Origin: Chloranthus sessilifolius
Taxonomy: Eukaryota > Streptophyta > Magnoliopsida > Chloranthales > Chloranthaceae
Direction of reading: 5' to 3'
DNA: 64,000 nt
NCBI GenBank assembly: GCA_021018995.1
Contig: CM037595.1
Coordinates: forward strand, 77,377,159 to 77,441,158
Positions 33,966 through 45,573 of this stretch are shown here, one piece after another. The notes beneath the pieces were generated by a model, which was not told the origin of the DNA, ran no database searches, and was given only the letters and a program-made list of their open reading frames with translations. Each line of letters opens with the position of its first letter. The stretch's first letter is position 1. The position numbers were made by a program, and so were the translations under genes.

Positions 33966-34503
33966 TAGATTCATACTGGAATATTATGGGTCCTCTTTTC
34001 CACTTGTCGCTGGTAGAGATATCAGATATGAAGATGGGAGCATGATCAGATTTGGACGAGTTTAGATGGGTGACAACAGCCTTGGAGAAGAGATTTCTTC
34101 GATGTAATCCACTCCCTCCTTTTTGTTGGACCAAGTAAACTTGGGACCGACGAATCCCAAGTCCATCAATCCACATGAATCAATAGTAGCTTGTAATAGA
34201 TTTGTGCTCGCGATTTAGGAAGACCCCCAATCCTTTCATGGGCAAACAAGACTCCATTGAAATCTCCAATACAAAGGCAGGGTAAGGAAAATTGACTGTT
34301 TAACTTTGCTAGAACATCCCATGAATAACTTTTGTTGCGAGCTTCCAGCCATAGAATCCCGTCAATCTCCATTTTCCACACGCATTCTGATTAGAGATTG
34401 TCACATCAATATGCAATTTTGAAAATACTGGAGTTTGACATAAAACTCCTTTTCCACAGAAAATCCAAGCTACCCAATCGAGCTATCGAATCAACAAAGA
34501 AAC
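33966..34503 (-). mobile_element. L1b middle part: LINE endonuclease, C-terminal two thirds
   Basis: Minus-strand translations give KWRLTGFYG (about 34350-34375), the catalytic CIGDFNGVL (34255-34285), GLGIRRSQVYLVQQKGG (34110-34160) and the SKSDHAPI motif (34040-34065). All are landmarks of the plant L1 apurinic-type endonuclease, which nicks the target. A late KWKRGPIIFQYES stretch ends exactly where Cop3 begins, and the expected continuation (DCEEVIRHNR) is found at 13230-13279. Confidence 0.88.
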
Positions 34504-35188
34504 TGTGACGATCCAGACCCACGCACATTAATATTGTCCGGTTCTGGGCTTAGGTTCCCACCCCAGTTTTGTTTTTGGCATGGGCTTAAGTCCCCATCCA
34601 GAATGCGTCATGACATGTAGTGTCTGTAATCACATATAGCCTAGGGTCAAGACTTTTTTCTATCCAATGACACTTCTAGAAGAGTCATCCTTGGCTCTGA
34701 TACCATTCTGTAATGCCCCGACACCACGTGTCAAGATATTGTCCTCTTTCGGTAGCTCCACTTGGTCCCACCGGACTTCCTTGGTCATTATAAAGTCCCA
34801 CATCAAGTAAGTAGTTGTCTTGGCCATGGGAGATAAGTAACGACCCCACTCTTACATGCAAGACACATTTTGGGTGGGTATGACAGCCCAAGTGACGGGG
34901 TGGGTATGACAGCCCAAGTGAAGGGAAAGGGATGTTGGTAGGGACTAGGGATGTAAAGTCTCACATCGAGTAAGTATTTGTCTTGACCCTGAGAGATAAG
35001 TAACAACCCCACTCTTACATGCAAGACGCGCTTTGGGTGGGTATGACGACCCAAGCGATGGGTCGGCCTATACAAAAAATAAAACCTTGAAGGGAAAGGG
35101 CACTGGTAGGGACTATGGAAGTCTTGTGGGACCAAGTGGAGCCACCCAAAGAGGATAATATCTTGATACGTGAATTCGGGGCATTATA
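34504..35188 (-). mobile_element. TRIM-like element with long inverted ends, inserted in L1b endonuclease
   Basis: Flanked by GAAAC / GAAAT and splitting the endonuclease of L1b. On the minus strand an LTR-like unit (35188-34709) ends in ATTACA and is followed after 3 bases by an iMet primer-site match (34693-34705), then about 190 bp of internal sequence. There is no coding capacity, as in TRIMs. The left end TGTGACGATCCAGACCC only weakly resembles the right unit, so the second LTR may be partial or from another family. Confidence 0.6.
34709..35188. repeat. 480 bp unit with about 72 bp terminal inverted repeats
   Basis: Left end (TGTAATGCCCCGACACC...) and the reverse of the right end (TATAATGCCCCGAATTC...) match over about 72 bp through TCCACTTGGTCCCAC..GACTTCC. 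Inside, a segment of about 75 bp is duplicated in tandem (near 34795-34870 and 34958-35035, both with CTCTTACATGCAAGAC). Confidence 0.85.
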
Positions 35189-35340
35189 GAAATCATGCTG
35201 ACAATTTAACTTCACATTTAGATTTTCTATCTGTTTATTAGAAAGACAAAATCAGGAGCTTCTCTCCGAATTAAAAAGCGGAGAGCACGAACTGTTTAGG
35301 TGTTCCCAAGCCTCCACCAGTTCTAGCTTAATGTTTTCAT
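35189..35340 (-). pseudogene. L1b endonuclease N-terminus with ORF2 start
   Basis: The start codon at 35340 (minus) begins MKTLS, followed by a GLGNTxTVRALRFLIRREAP stretch and DFVFL, the canonical opening of plant L1 ORF2 (usually MK..SWN.RGLG...VR.LR). Stops occur within the run, so it is dead. The sequence continues beyond the TRIM-like element at 34503. Confidence 0.8.
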
Positions 35341-35890
35341 TGTGTCCATCGAGGTTGCAATGCAACCATCATGAAATATTGAAAAAATCTTTAGTAACTT
35401 TCCAATTGCTCTTATTTTCCTTCGAACTTTTGGTTTCCTGATAGATAAAGATTTTGAGAAGATTCAATAGGGAATTGGTGGAGGAGATTCCTTGATTGGG
35501 CCTTAAAGAGATGGTTGGGCCTTTAAAAGGAACTTAACCTCTTAGGAAGATGTTGGTGGTTTGGTGCATTTGGAAGAAGGAAGAAGAATAGGGTGGGAGG
35601 TTTGGGTGTTGCATTGGAATTTGGGATGGAATAGTTCTTTAAGTTTGGTAGAAATCGGGTTAATGGGTTTATAGCTGGGTGGGGTGGATATATGGATGTT
35701 GGTAGAAGGTTGGTAATTTGAATTGGGGATATTTTGGATGATGTCAGATATGATTTTAAAATTTTATTATGAGTGTCTATTTATGAAAAAGAATTAATTT
35801 TGATCTCTTTTGAAAATAATAGATCTAAGGTTAGAAATTTTGATTTAAAACTAAAAAAAATATTTAAATTTTAAAATAGTAGATTTTAAA
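35341..35890 (-). other. L1b leader, probably ORF1 end and inter-ORF region
   Basis: Minus-strand reading gives a Pro/Ser/Lys-rich low-complexity translation (35480-35740), as seen at the C-terminal end of plant LINE ORF1, then KPKVRRKIRAIGKLLK-like basic residues just before ORF2. The AT-rich stretch beyond 35740 shows nothing more. Boundary with Ath1 is approximate. Confidence 0.4.
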
Positions 35891-35897
35891 CAAAATC

Positions 35898-37380
35898 GAT
35901 ATATAATTGTGATGTTTTAGATGCGCGCATTATAAATAATGAGAACAAGCTTTTAAAGTCTAAAAAGTCAAATTTAAGAAATCTATCGAATCTAAGGTAT
36001 TCTAAAATGATTTCTTTGGCTGACAATCAACAAACTAATTGTGATAATTAAAAAAAATGAATGAAGAAATGAAGATACTAAATCTTCATCCTCTTGTCCA
36101 AAAAAATCTGAGTTAAATATAGAATGAAGAAAAACTATGGAATAAATGGAAAATGAGTTGTTGCATCGAAGGGTCTTGAGATGATTTTCATATATAGTGT
36201 GGGTCTTGCTCCGATCTGAGCTTCTAAAAATCATCCTGTAGGTGAAAATTCTAGAGAATCCATAGATTTGAGGCATGCTATGAGGTGAAATGGTAAGATA
36301 AGGTTCTAGATCTGATACACACACTGATAGATCATAATTTGATCGATGAAAGAAAGACCATATAATAATGATTGGGTTTAGGTTTGAAATCTTGGGCATG
36401 ACTTGCTACGATCCCGATTAGTGGCGGGGATTTCATAGATTAATGATTTTAACAACCACAAAATAAATCTCATATTTTGCTAAATTTATATTATTGAAGT
36501 ACATCCCTGAAGAATCATTAGATCCCCATCCCTATGAATTTAGCCACACATGCTATAATTAAATGACATAAATAAATAAGGAAGGAAAAATAACATTAAT
36601 TTAATGAATTAAAAATACCTCAAATTTTAATAGAAATTACTTTGATCCAAAAGTACAATGATCTTCAGGAACGAAATTAATGCAGGAATCAACTGAACAA
36701 AAATAATAAAATGAAGAAATGAATACTGAAAAATTAAAGGAACAAAGCTCTCATAAAAAGGAAAAATAAAAAATCTCTATCTCTAGAACCTACTCTCAAA
36801 AATAAAAACTCTCCTAAACTAATAATCCTTCCTTTTCAGAACTCGTAGCATCCTTTTTATAAGGTCGAACTAACCTAATCCCTAATACCTCAATCGATTG
36901 GGACTTAAATCTCAATCGATTGACTCTTAAGTAGGGAAAAAGTGGTCTTCTCATGTCAATCGATTGAGACTTAATTCTCAATCAATTGAGGTCTAAAAGC
37001 AATTTTCGTGAACTCCCGCCAAACTTTGTATTAGACACCGCCTCGGTATTTTGGCCATAACGTTCTGTCTCAAACTCGGATTGAGATGATTCTTATGGAG
37101 TTGGAAAGCTGACGACGAGCTCTACAACTTTTGTGTTTTAGCAATTTCTTGAATCTAACGTCTTGAAGGTCAAAATTGAGCTGTAAGTAGCACCAGGTTC
37201 TCGATGACCCAAAGTTGCAGTGTTTTGATATTATTTTCGGAATTCTTGGGCTATTTTCTGCACTTGGATTATATTTACTTGAAACACTTCAAATCTAGTA
37301 ATTCTCATCAGATAGCCTTCATCGAATAGCTAAATGTAGGTATTTAGGGGTGAAATATCATCATATTTCGCTACTCATCA
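35898..37380 (-). repeat. Ath1 left (3') LTR
   Basis: Matches 45574-47313 from the GTGATGTTTTA start through TTTAGCCACACATG and AGGAACGAAATTAATGCAGG to CTACTCATCA. It is shorter than the partner. Outer end degenerate, so its start is approximate. Confidence 0.85.
36885..36995. repeat. Ath1 left LTR TCAATCGATTGA sites
   Basis: Four sites (TCAATCGATTG, TCAATCGATTGA, TCAATCGATTGA and TCAATCAATTGA) within 110 bp, separated by short spacers such as GACTTAAATC. Confidence 0.9.
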
Positions 37381-39094
37381 CACCCCCAAACCTACACTTT
37401 GCTAGTCCTCGAGCAAAGCAAACTAAAGAAAATAAATACCACTTTCATAGGGAACACGATTGCACTTAGCATGTGCAACAAGCCTTTAAACCCCTAGGTG
37501 ATCCCTAGTGGAGGAGTTGTGTCTCTTGAGGGTTTACAGTAAAATTACCCATACACTTCCAAAAATTTTAAACCGTCGGCAAAATTGAGTTTTCAAAACA
37601 TGATTTTTATAATATCTTTAACTTCAAAACTCAAAATCATTAATCAATTCAACATGCGAATTCTCAATTTTAAATAACAATGTTATAATAATCGTACTAA
37701 TATCCATTCCAATTAGTCTAATGCTCAAGTCGTTAGATAACTCATCCATTCATGCTTAAACGTGTAGTGTGTGCATATCCAAACCAAGATTCATCCATCT
37801 CAGAACTAGTTCAAATGGGAAACCATCAGATCTCATGTGTCGACTCAGTCCTCACTTTAGGTATACTCTCAAAATAAAATCACTCCGATGATGGGTAAGT
37901 TTTCGTACACATGTGAGAGATCAATACAAAGCAAATAAAAAGGTCTCACATGATAAATGAAACACGATGCAATCAATGAACAAAAATAAATCTCATAAGA
38001 AGATACTTGTATATCCTCTGCATGTCATATCAAGTGTTATAAGTATCACATATTTACTCTCCACAAGGCAGTTACCAATGCAAGATCAGATCATGAAGGT
38101 CTTTTTGTAAGGCTGTAATGGGGCTCAGGTAAGGGTAAGAAAGAATTAGAAGTTGGATTCAAAATTTCTGAGAAATCGAAAAAGAAACTAACTTTTGATT
38201 TTTCTATTGCTCTTCTTTTTCTTTTGTAATCTCTGGCTATTTTTTTTAGTATTTTTCTTTTCTCACTCTTTCTTTTTCTTTTGAAATTCCTTTTCTTGAA
38301 GCACCTCATATTTTTTATTATTTTTCATAATTTTCTTTTTCTTTTTCTCCCCCCTTTTTCTTTTATATTTTTGCCATACACTCTCAGTAAACACCACAAC
38401 TCAGTATCTCTCCACTTACTCTCTTTTCGTTCACTCTCATCCCTCGTTCCTAATTTCTCATAAATAAGAAGGGTAAAGATGAATTTTCAGAAATTGTGAA
38501 GGGTTAAAGGTTAATGTGGCTTATCAAAAAATGTATAAAGGTAAACTTTTCAATAGGCTCAAAGGGGTACTAGAAGGATAAATTTATATGAGGTGGGGTA
38601 TTTTAAGCACAGACGAGTCAAAGATGGCCTTCAATCATATCCTTAAAAGATGGTAACCTTGCCTATTTGTCTTGAGTAGATATACAGTACGTTCTAAAAC
38701 AATAATATGAATTTGATTGCATGCAAAGTCACAAGCCAAAGTGAAATGTATGAGATTATGCAAAATAATTCGTATTCAAAGAAAACTCCGAGTTTATGTA
38801 TTCACTTATCAATGACGGGAAATTAGCTCTAAAGCTCACTGGGTTTAGTCTCCATTAAGAACCTAAGATTCAAAGTTCAAAACAGTTCATCGATTTCTAA
38901 GTCTTAGCTTGGTATAAGTGCAAAAATTCTAAGCATGAATATCAAAATTACCGACAAAATATCACATTAAGCTTCATTATCCTAGATATAAGTAATCAGA
39001 ATATGACATCAGTATTCTCAAAATTAAATTCACATGCATCATCAACTAAAGTTTGAAAACAATCACAAAATAATGTGCATGATGATTTCAAAGT

Positions 39095-39125
<31 letters not shown>

Positions 39126-39538
39126 TTATTTTCTATAAAAAAAAAATTAAGTGACGCAAAATAGAGAACCATACCCCCAAACCTAAAGATGACAATATCC
39201 TCATTGATTGAAATAGGTATTGCACCCCCAAACCTGTTGAAAAGTACCTCAACATAAAGATCAGGTGCGGAGAATATGTTCAGCAAATAGGAACATGACC
39301 AAAAATTTAATGAAGGGAATATGGTTATACTATTTAGGGAATTAAAACAACCTAAACTAAACAAAAAACTAATATTCTAGAACTAAATATACGAAATAAA
39401 GAAATCCTAAATCCTAAAGTTACAATGTTTTATTTTTATTTTTATTTTTCAAAGAAAAAAATAAAAGAAACTACACAAAATTGGGTTGCCTCCCAATGAG
39501 CGCTAGTTTAATGTCGATAGCTCGACCATGTGAATTGC
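37381..39538 (-). other. Ath1 3' non-coding region
   Basis: No gene found in about 2.1 kb between integrase and 3' LTR. The LTR-proximal edge carries the polypurine tract (minus GTTTGGGGGTG, 37381-37392). Includes a pyrimidine-rich block at 38196-38360 and an (ATT)n run at 39103-39131. GGGTTGCCTCCCAATGAGCGC at 39482-39502 is a phrase often seen after integrase in Athila/Tat relatives, from memory. Confidence 0.7.
39103..39131. repeat. (ATT)n microsatellite
   Basis: About nine ATT units inside the Ath1 3' non-coding region. Confidence 0.9.
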
Positions 39539-40882
39539 TCAGTCAGGGTGAGACATTGGAGCACTCAAGGAAAGGGTGTCAGAGAATGCAATTGCATCCT
39601 CAAGGAACAGTTTTAATCTTTGACCATTAACTCGAAAAATATTCCCGTATCTCTGATTGATAACATCAACTGCCCCATTGGGGAGTATTCGAGAGATTTT
39701 GAAAGGGCCACTCCAACGGGTTTTTAGCTTCCCTGAAAATAGATGAAATATGGAATTGTAGAGTAGAACCTGTTGACCAACGACGAAAGATTTACGTAGA
39801 ATAGATTGATCATGAACCCGTTTCATATGGTCCTTGTACGATTTAGCACAGTCTTATGCATCAGCACGGATTTCTTCTAATTCATTCATTTGCAAACCCC
39901 TTTGGGTACCAGATTTCAGGAGATCGAAATTTAATGACTTAATGGCCCAAAATGCTTGATATTCCAGTTCGACCGGGAGGTGACAACCTTTACCAAAAAT
40001 CAACCGATACGGCGACATGCCAATTGGAGTTTTAAACGTAGTTCGATACGCCCATAGAGCATCATTCAGTTTTAACGACCAGTCCTTACGGTTCGGATGG
40101 ATTGTCTTCTCTAAAATCCGCTTAAGTTCTCGATTAAAGACTTCAACTTGGCCACTTGTCTGAGGATGGTATGGTGTAGCAACTTTGTGTGTTACACCAT
40201 ATTTCTTCATTAATTGGGTGAACACTTTATTGTAAAAGTGCTTTCCACCATCGCTGATTATCGCCTTTGGAATACCAAAACGTGAAAACACTTGATCCTT
40301 CAGAAATTTGATCACTACTTTGTGATCATTCGATTTACAGGCCATAGCCTCTACCCATTTTGAGACATAATCAACACCGACAAGAATGAACATATTTCCA
40401 AACGAATTAGGGAAAGGACCCATGAAATCGATCCCCCAAACATCAAACAATTCAACTTCTAAAATTGGATTGAGCGGCATCATGTTGCGCTTTGAGATTC
40501 GGCCCAGCATTTGACAGTTGTGACAAGATTTGCAATGCTGATGACAATCTTTAAAGATCGTCGGCCAGTAAAAACCACTTTGGAGGATCTTTGCTGCAGT
40601 CTTTTTGAAACTAAAGTGACCTCCACAAGCTAACTCATGACAGAACGAGATGATCCGTGGTTGCTTAGATTCAGGAATGCATCTTCGTATGATTTGGTCG
40701 GGACAGTATTTGAATAAATACGGATCCTCGAAAAAGTAGTGTTTCACCCGAGCGAAGAAAATGGATTTCTCATTCTTAGACAAATGGTGAGGTAATTTCT
40801 CTGTGACTAGGTAATTGACAAGATCCGCATACCAAGGTGGGCAATCAATCCTGAATAACTGTTCATCTGAGAAGTGCTCCAA
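39539..40882 (-). pseudogene. Ath1 integrase region
   Basis: Zinc-binding domain: [15 protein letters not shown], then [11 protein letters not shown]. Catalytic core: [27 protein letters not shown], then [14 protein letters not shown] and [39 protein letters not shown] stretch and a C-terminal part (GQQVLLYNS..., RWSGPFKISRILPNGAV) follow. Typical Athila/Tat integrase without chromodomain. Confidence 0.93.
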
Positions 40883-40918
40883 GATCTGAACAGGATCATC
40901 AGATTTTTCAATAATTAT

Positions 40919-42574
40919 TCATGACAAGTGATCTGCCACCACATTTTCTGAGCCTTTCTTGTCTTTGATCTCTAAATCGAACTCTTGCAACAACAAGATC
41001 CATCTGATTAAGCGTGCTTTAGCATCTTTCTTAGCGAACAGATAATACAGAGCAGCGTGATCTGTTAATACCACGACTTTAGATCCTAATAAATAGGATC
41101 GAAATTTATCTAACGCAAAAACTACGGCCAAAAGTTCCTTTTCTGTGGTTGAGTAGTTCAACTGAGCATCGTTAAGAGTACGACTCGCATAGTAGATTAC
41201 ATGCGGTAATTTTTCTATTCGTTGTCCCAGAACAGCTCCGATTGCATAATCAGAGGCGTCGCACATGATTTCAAACGGGAAGCCCCAGTTCGGAGATTGA
41301 ATTATCGGAGCTTTTATCAATTCAGCCTTAATGGTTTCAAAGGCTTGCAAACATTTATCATCAAAGAGGAATGGGGCATCCTTTGAAAGTAAGATGCATA
41401 GCGGTCGCGCTATCTTGCTAAAATCTTTAATAAAACGCCGATAAAAATTAGCGTGGCCCAGAAAAGATCTGATTTCCTTCACTGTCCTCGGTGGTGGTAG
41501 ATTGGCAATTAAATCAGCTTTAGCCTTATCGACTTCGATACCCTGGGACAATATGATGTGTCCCAAAATAATGCCATCTTTAACCATGAAGTGACATTTT
41601 TCCCAGTTAAGAACAAGGTTCTTTTCCTCACATCGTGCAAGCACTAGCGACAAATGATTTAAGCAGTTAGCAAAACTGTTTCCATGGATCAAGAAGTCAT
41701 CCATGAAGACTTCGAGGAATCTTTCGACCATATCCGAAAAAATACTCAGCATACATCTTTGAAATGTAGCTGGTGCATTACAAAGCCCAAATGGCATTCG
41801 TCGATAGGAGAAGGTACCAAAAGGGCATGTGAATGTGGTTTTCTCTTGATCCTCAGGCGCAATGACTATTTGGTTATAACCGGAATAGCCATCGAGGAAG
41901 CAATTGTAATCATGCCTGACCAATCTTTCTAACATCTGATCGATAAACGGAAGTGGAAAGTGATCTTTCCTAGTCATCAAATTTAACTTTTGATAATCGA
42001 TACACACTCTCCAACCTGTTTGAATTTTTATAGGAATCAGTTCGTTTTCCTCATTCTTCACCACTGTGACTCCCGACTTCTTAGGGACCACTTGTGTGGG
42101 GCTGACCCATTTACTGTCAGAGATGGGGTATATGATTCTAGCATCTAAAAGTTTTATTACCTCATTTCGGACCACGTCTTGCATTATAGGATTCAGTCTC
42201 CTCTGTGGTTCCCTAGAAGGCTTAGCATTGTCTTCCAAATGGATCCGGTGCATACACACCGTCGGACTAATACCTTTGATATCTTTTATCGACCATCCGA
42301 TGGCACTTTTATGATCTTTGAGCACATTCATGAGTTGGCCTTCCTGATTCACATCCAATTTTGATGAGATTATGACGGGTTGAGTTTCATTCTCCCCCAG
42401 GTAGGCATACTTAAGATTTTCCAGAAGAGGTTTACATTCTAAGGACACTTTCTCCTCCTCTTTCGGCTTTTCCTTGATTAATTCAATTTGAGCTCCACAA
42501 TCTATTTCCTTTTCTTCTCCCAGAAGTGGTGTGGAGTCCAACATGTGATTCACTTCTTGGATCAGTTGATCCAC
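40919..42574 (-). pseudogene. Ath1 reverse transcriptase and RNase H
   Basis: A long open stretch of 551 residues. N-terminal linker, RT with [20 protein letters not shown] and [16 protein letters not shown], active site [10 protein letters not shown], thumb [16 protein letters not shown]. RNase H has [19 protein letters not shown], then [20 protein letters not shown] and [11 protein letters not shown]. It ends at ENVVADHLS. The best-kept coding stretch in the window. Belongs to a polyprotein with gag, protease and integrase. Confidence 0.95.
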
Positions 42575-42643
42575 ATCAAAATTCTCTCCAAAATGCGCAA
42601 GACAAGCTGCTAAAGGATCTTCAATTTCGGATGCATGAAATAT

Positions 42644-43588
42644 TTATTCTACGATTTCATCGAGTATGCATGCTTGTGCATGTTCATCATCCTCCATAGG
42701 CTGCTTGGCAATATTAAAAATGTTGAGTTCCACTGTCATATTCCCAAATGACAGATTCATGATCCCGTTTCGACAATTGATTAGCGCATTAGAGGTTGCT
42801 AAGAATGGTCTTCCTAGAATCACTGGAATGTTATTCTTCAAATTTGGCACCGGTTCAGTGTCTAAAATAATAAAATCAACAGGAAAGTAGAAAGAATCAA
42901 CCTTGATGAGGACATCTTTCACAATTCCTCGCGGGATCTTTACTGACCGATCAGCTAACTGAAGGGTCATCGCAGTGGTTTTAAGCTCTCCCAGTTCGAG
43001 CTCCTTGTACATAGAATAAGGCAACAAGTTGACACTTGCTCCTAAATCCAAAAGGGCCTGATCAATACGGTTATCGCCGATGATGATTGAGATTGTAGGA
43101 CAACCTGGGTCCTTGTATTTAATTGGGAGCTTTGCTTGCAACACTGAACTAACCTGCTCGGCTAAGAAAGCCTTTTTCGGAATATTGGTCTTTCTTTTGA
43201 TTGTGACCAATTCCTTCAAAATTTTTGCATAAGCAGGCACTTGGCGGATGGCATCCAGGAAGGAAATATTAATTTTTAATTGCTTAAAAATCTCATTTAT
43301 TCCTTCCACATCGTGATTTTTCCGTGGTGCCATCAATCTTTGTGGGTACGGTGCTTTAGGAATAAAACTTTTCTTCTGTTCACTCCTTTCTTCTGTTATT
43401 TCTTTTGCTTGTACTTTTTCTTCAATTTCTTCTTTCTCTTCAAATTTCTTCTCTCCATCAGACTTTCCCTCCTCCTCTGGCAACACTACTTTGTTATCGA
43501 CCTGCTTCCCAGACCTCAACGTTGTGATCGCTCGAATTTGTTGTTGATTATCAGCTTGTGATGAAGTTGGTATTTGTTCAACAACCAT
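42644..43588 (-). pseudogene. Ath1 gag end and protease region
   Basis: ITTLRSGKQV opens the stretch, as in Athila/Tat elements, followed by a Glu/Lys-rich linker, PYPQRLMAPRKNHDV, and FKQLKINISFLDAIRQVPAY. The retropepsin core lies near residues 180-250 (DQALLDLGASVNLLPYSMY, and PVILGRPFLAT later). Confidence 0.92.
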
Positions 43589-44110
43589 CTGACCCCTTGG
43601 GTTAGGAACTGGTTGGCTAGGAAACGATCCTTATTCTGTTTCACAGAGAAAAGTTGTCAATTTCCCAATTTGGGTCTCTATTTTAGAGATTGAGGATGTG
43701 TGAGAATGGATAAGTTTCATCAGGTCCTCAGTAGAAGGAGTTTGTGTATGAGGACGTTGGGCAGTATTTCTCAGTGGATTGTTAAATCCGGGTGGTGAAA
43801 ATGTTGGCACAAAATTCAGTTGTGGTTGGTTTTGATAACCTCCCATTGGTTGTGCAAACTGATAATTCTGATTTAATTACCGTGGCTGCCCCATCTGATT
43901 TTGATTGTATTGAAATTAATTTGGATTATTGAACCCTTGATGTTGAAATTGCCCTTGACCGTAGTTTTGCTGTGGTCCTTGGTTGAAATTTTATTGGGGA
44001 TAAAAGTTCGTCCCCTGTTTCCTGGGCTGTATTATTTGTTTATCTTGTTTCCATGAGAAATTTGGGTGATTTCTCCAACTATTTAGGTTATTCTCATTGA
44101 AAACGTTTCC

Positions 44111-45268
44111 TTAATTCTGCCCATAGTTATTCACAACATTTAGCTGTTCAAATGTGTCTTCATGGTAGGTCTGCATTGAAGGACAATCATATGCTATATG
44201 CATTGGACTTGCACAAATTGAACATGGCTCAGGTTGTGTCTTTACCATATGCACACTCTTCTTTAATTTCAATTTCTCCACTTGTTGAGAGAGGAAATCA
44301 ATTTTAGCCATCAGATCTGGGGAATCTTTTACTACGTATAGTCCTCCCTTCTTGGTTGAACTTCCGGCTTGATCACGAGCTTTGACTGGTTGTTCCTGAG
44401 CCCAGTGCTGAGAATCCTCGGTCAGCTTTTCTAGGAAAGCATAGGATTCAGTTTCCTTTAGGCTTAGGAATCCTCCGCCATTCATTGACTCCACCAGATG
44501 TCTATTTGGTTGACTCAGTCCATTGTAGAAACACTGGACCAGTCTCCACTTTGAGTATCCATGGTGTGGACATTTGAGTAAGAGATCCATGAATCTATCC
44601 CAAGCTTCATATAATCTCTCATCTTCCTCTTGCGTGAAATCCGTGATTTCACGTCTGAGGACATTCGTCTTCGCCATAGGGAAGAACTTTGACAGAAACT
44701 TTTTGACCATCTGATCCCAAGTGGTTATGGATCCCGATGGTAGAGAGTTTAACCCGGCTTTTGCTTTATCCTTTATAGAGAAAGGAAATAAGCGTAGCCT
44801 AACAGATTCTTTGCTAAAATTTTGGTAAACAGATGAGCAGACTTCGACGAAGTCTTTAACGTGTTGGTATGGATCTTCTCTCTCCATGCCATGAAAGATT
44901 GGAAGGATTTGGATGACATTTGTACGGATTTCAAACCGGCCACCAGGTGTGGCGGGGTATACAATACATGATGGGGTATTTGTAGTTAGTGGAGAAAACA
45001 GTTCTCTCAATGTTGGTTATTCCTCTTATTCGAGTTGCCCATTCATGTTGTCAGTCATATTGACTTCAGTGGATGATTCACTAGAGAATTTTTGCCTTGA
45101 TCTAACGTCCTTACGATTTGACCGACAAGTATGTTCGATCTCAAAATTTAAAGGCTCTAAAGTTCTTTCTTTAGAAGACCTAGTGTGCATGAAAATGACG
45201 CACAGAGTGGAGGTTTCAGGCAGGAAAACCTCATATATATATATTTTATTTTTTTTCAAAACACTCAC
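44111..45268 (-). pseudogene. Ath1 gag
   Basis: Main part of 299 residues with the Retrotrans_gag core: HGMEREDPYQHVKDFVEV, then RLRLFPFSIKDKAKAGLNSL, TWDQMVKKFLSKFFP, and REITDFTQEEDERLYEAWDR. The zinc knuckle CSICASPMHIAYDC (C-x2-C-x4-H-x4-C) lies near 44190-44235. The N-terminal part (HTRSSKERTLEPLNFE) is encoded up to about 45268. Region 43600-44110 to the left carries Gln/Asn/Pro-rich low-complexity protein. Confidence 0.92.
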
Positions 45269-45271
45269 AAC

Positions 45272-45435
45272 AGTCGATCGATCGACTCTTTCGTGTCAAT
45301 CGATTGACAAAGTGGTGCTCAAAACCACAGAACACAGTCAATCGATTGAGGAAGATTTTTTTTTTTTACCACAGAACACAGTCAATCGATTGAGGAAGAA
45401 TTCTCAATCGATTGAGGAAGAATTCTCAATCAATT
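45272..45435. repeat. Ath1 leader cluster of TCAATCGATTGA palindromes
   Basis: About six sites (including one TCGATCGATCGA variant) just upstream of the gag start and downstream of the primer site, so in the transcribed leader. Partly a tandem copy of GAATTCTCAATCGATTGAGG. Confidence 0.92.
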
Positions 45436-45550
45436 GAGGAAGAATTTATTTTTTATTTTTTATTTTTTTAGTAGAGATACTATTTTAATCCACGAAAATT
45501 CCTAAAATTATCTGTCTATTTCCTAAAAATTTAGATTTTCTTGATTTAAT

Positions 45551-45567
45551 CCCCGGCAACGGCGCCA
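45551..45567 (-). other. Ath1 primer binding site (Asp tRNA)
   Basis: On the minus strand TGGCGCCGTTGCCGGGG, complement of the plant Asp tRNA 3' end, as used by Athila/Tat elements. Confidence 0.93.
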
Positions 45568-45573
45568 AAAACT

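Noticed and set aside
34685-35215. Overlapping minus-strand frames of 66-110 residues
   Set aside because: They come from the internally duplicated TRIM-like unit and repeat the same phrase (LGRHTHPKRVLHVRVG-like). Not protein-like.
36885-36995. Host transcription-factor sites (WUN or CCAAT-like)
   Set aside because: The motif is the Ath1 family palindrome and is found in both LTRs and the leader, so it is element-specific.
38091-38463. Small Lys/Arg-rich or Phe-rich proteins on both strands
   Set aside because: Translation of a long pyrimidine tract in the Ath1 non-coding region.
44913-45437. 174-residue plus-strand frame
   Set aside because: It is antisense to Ath1 gag start and continues into the palindrome cluster; no homology.
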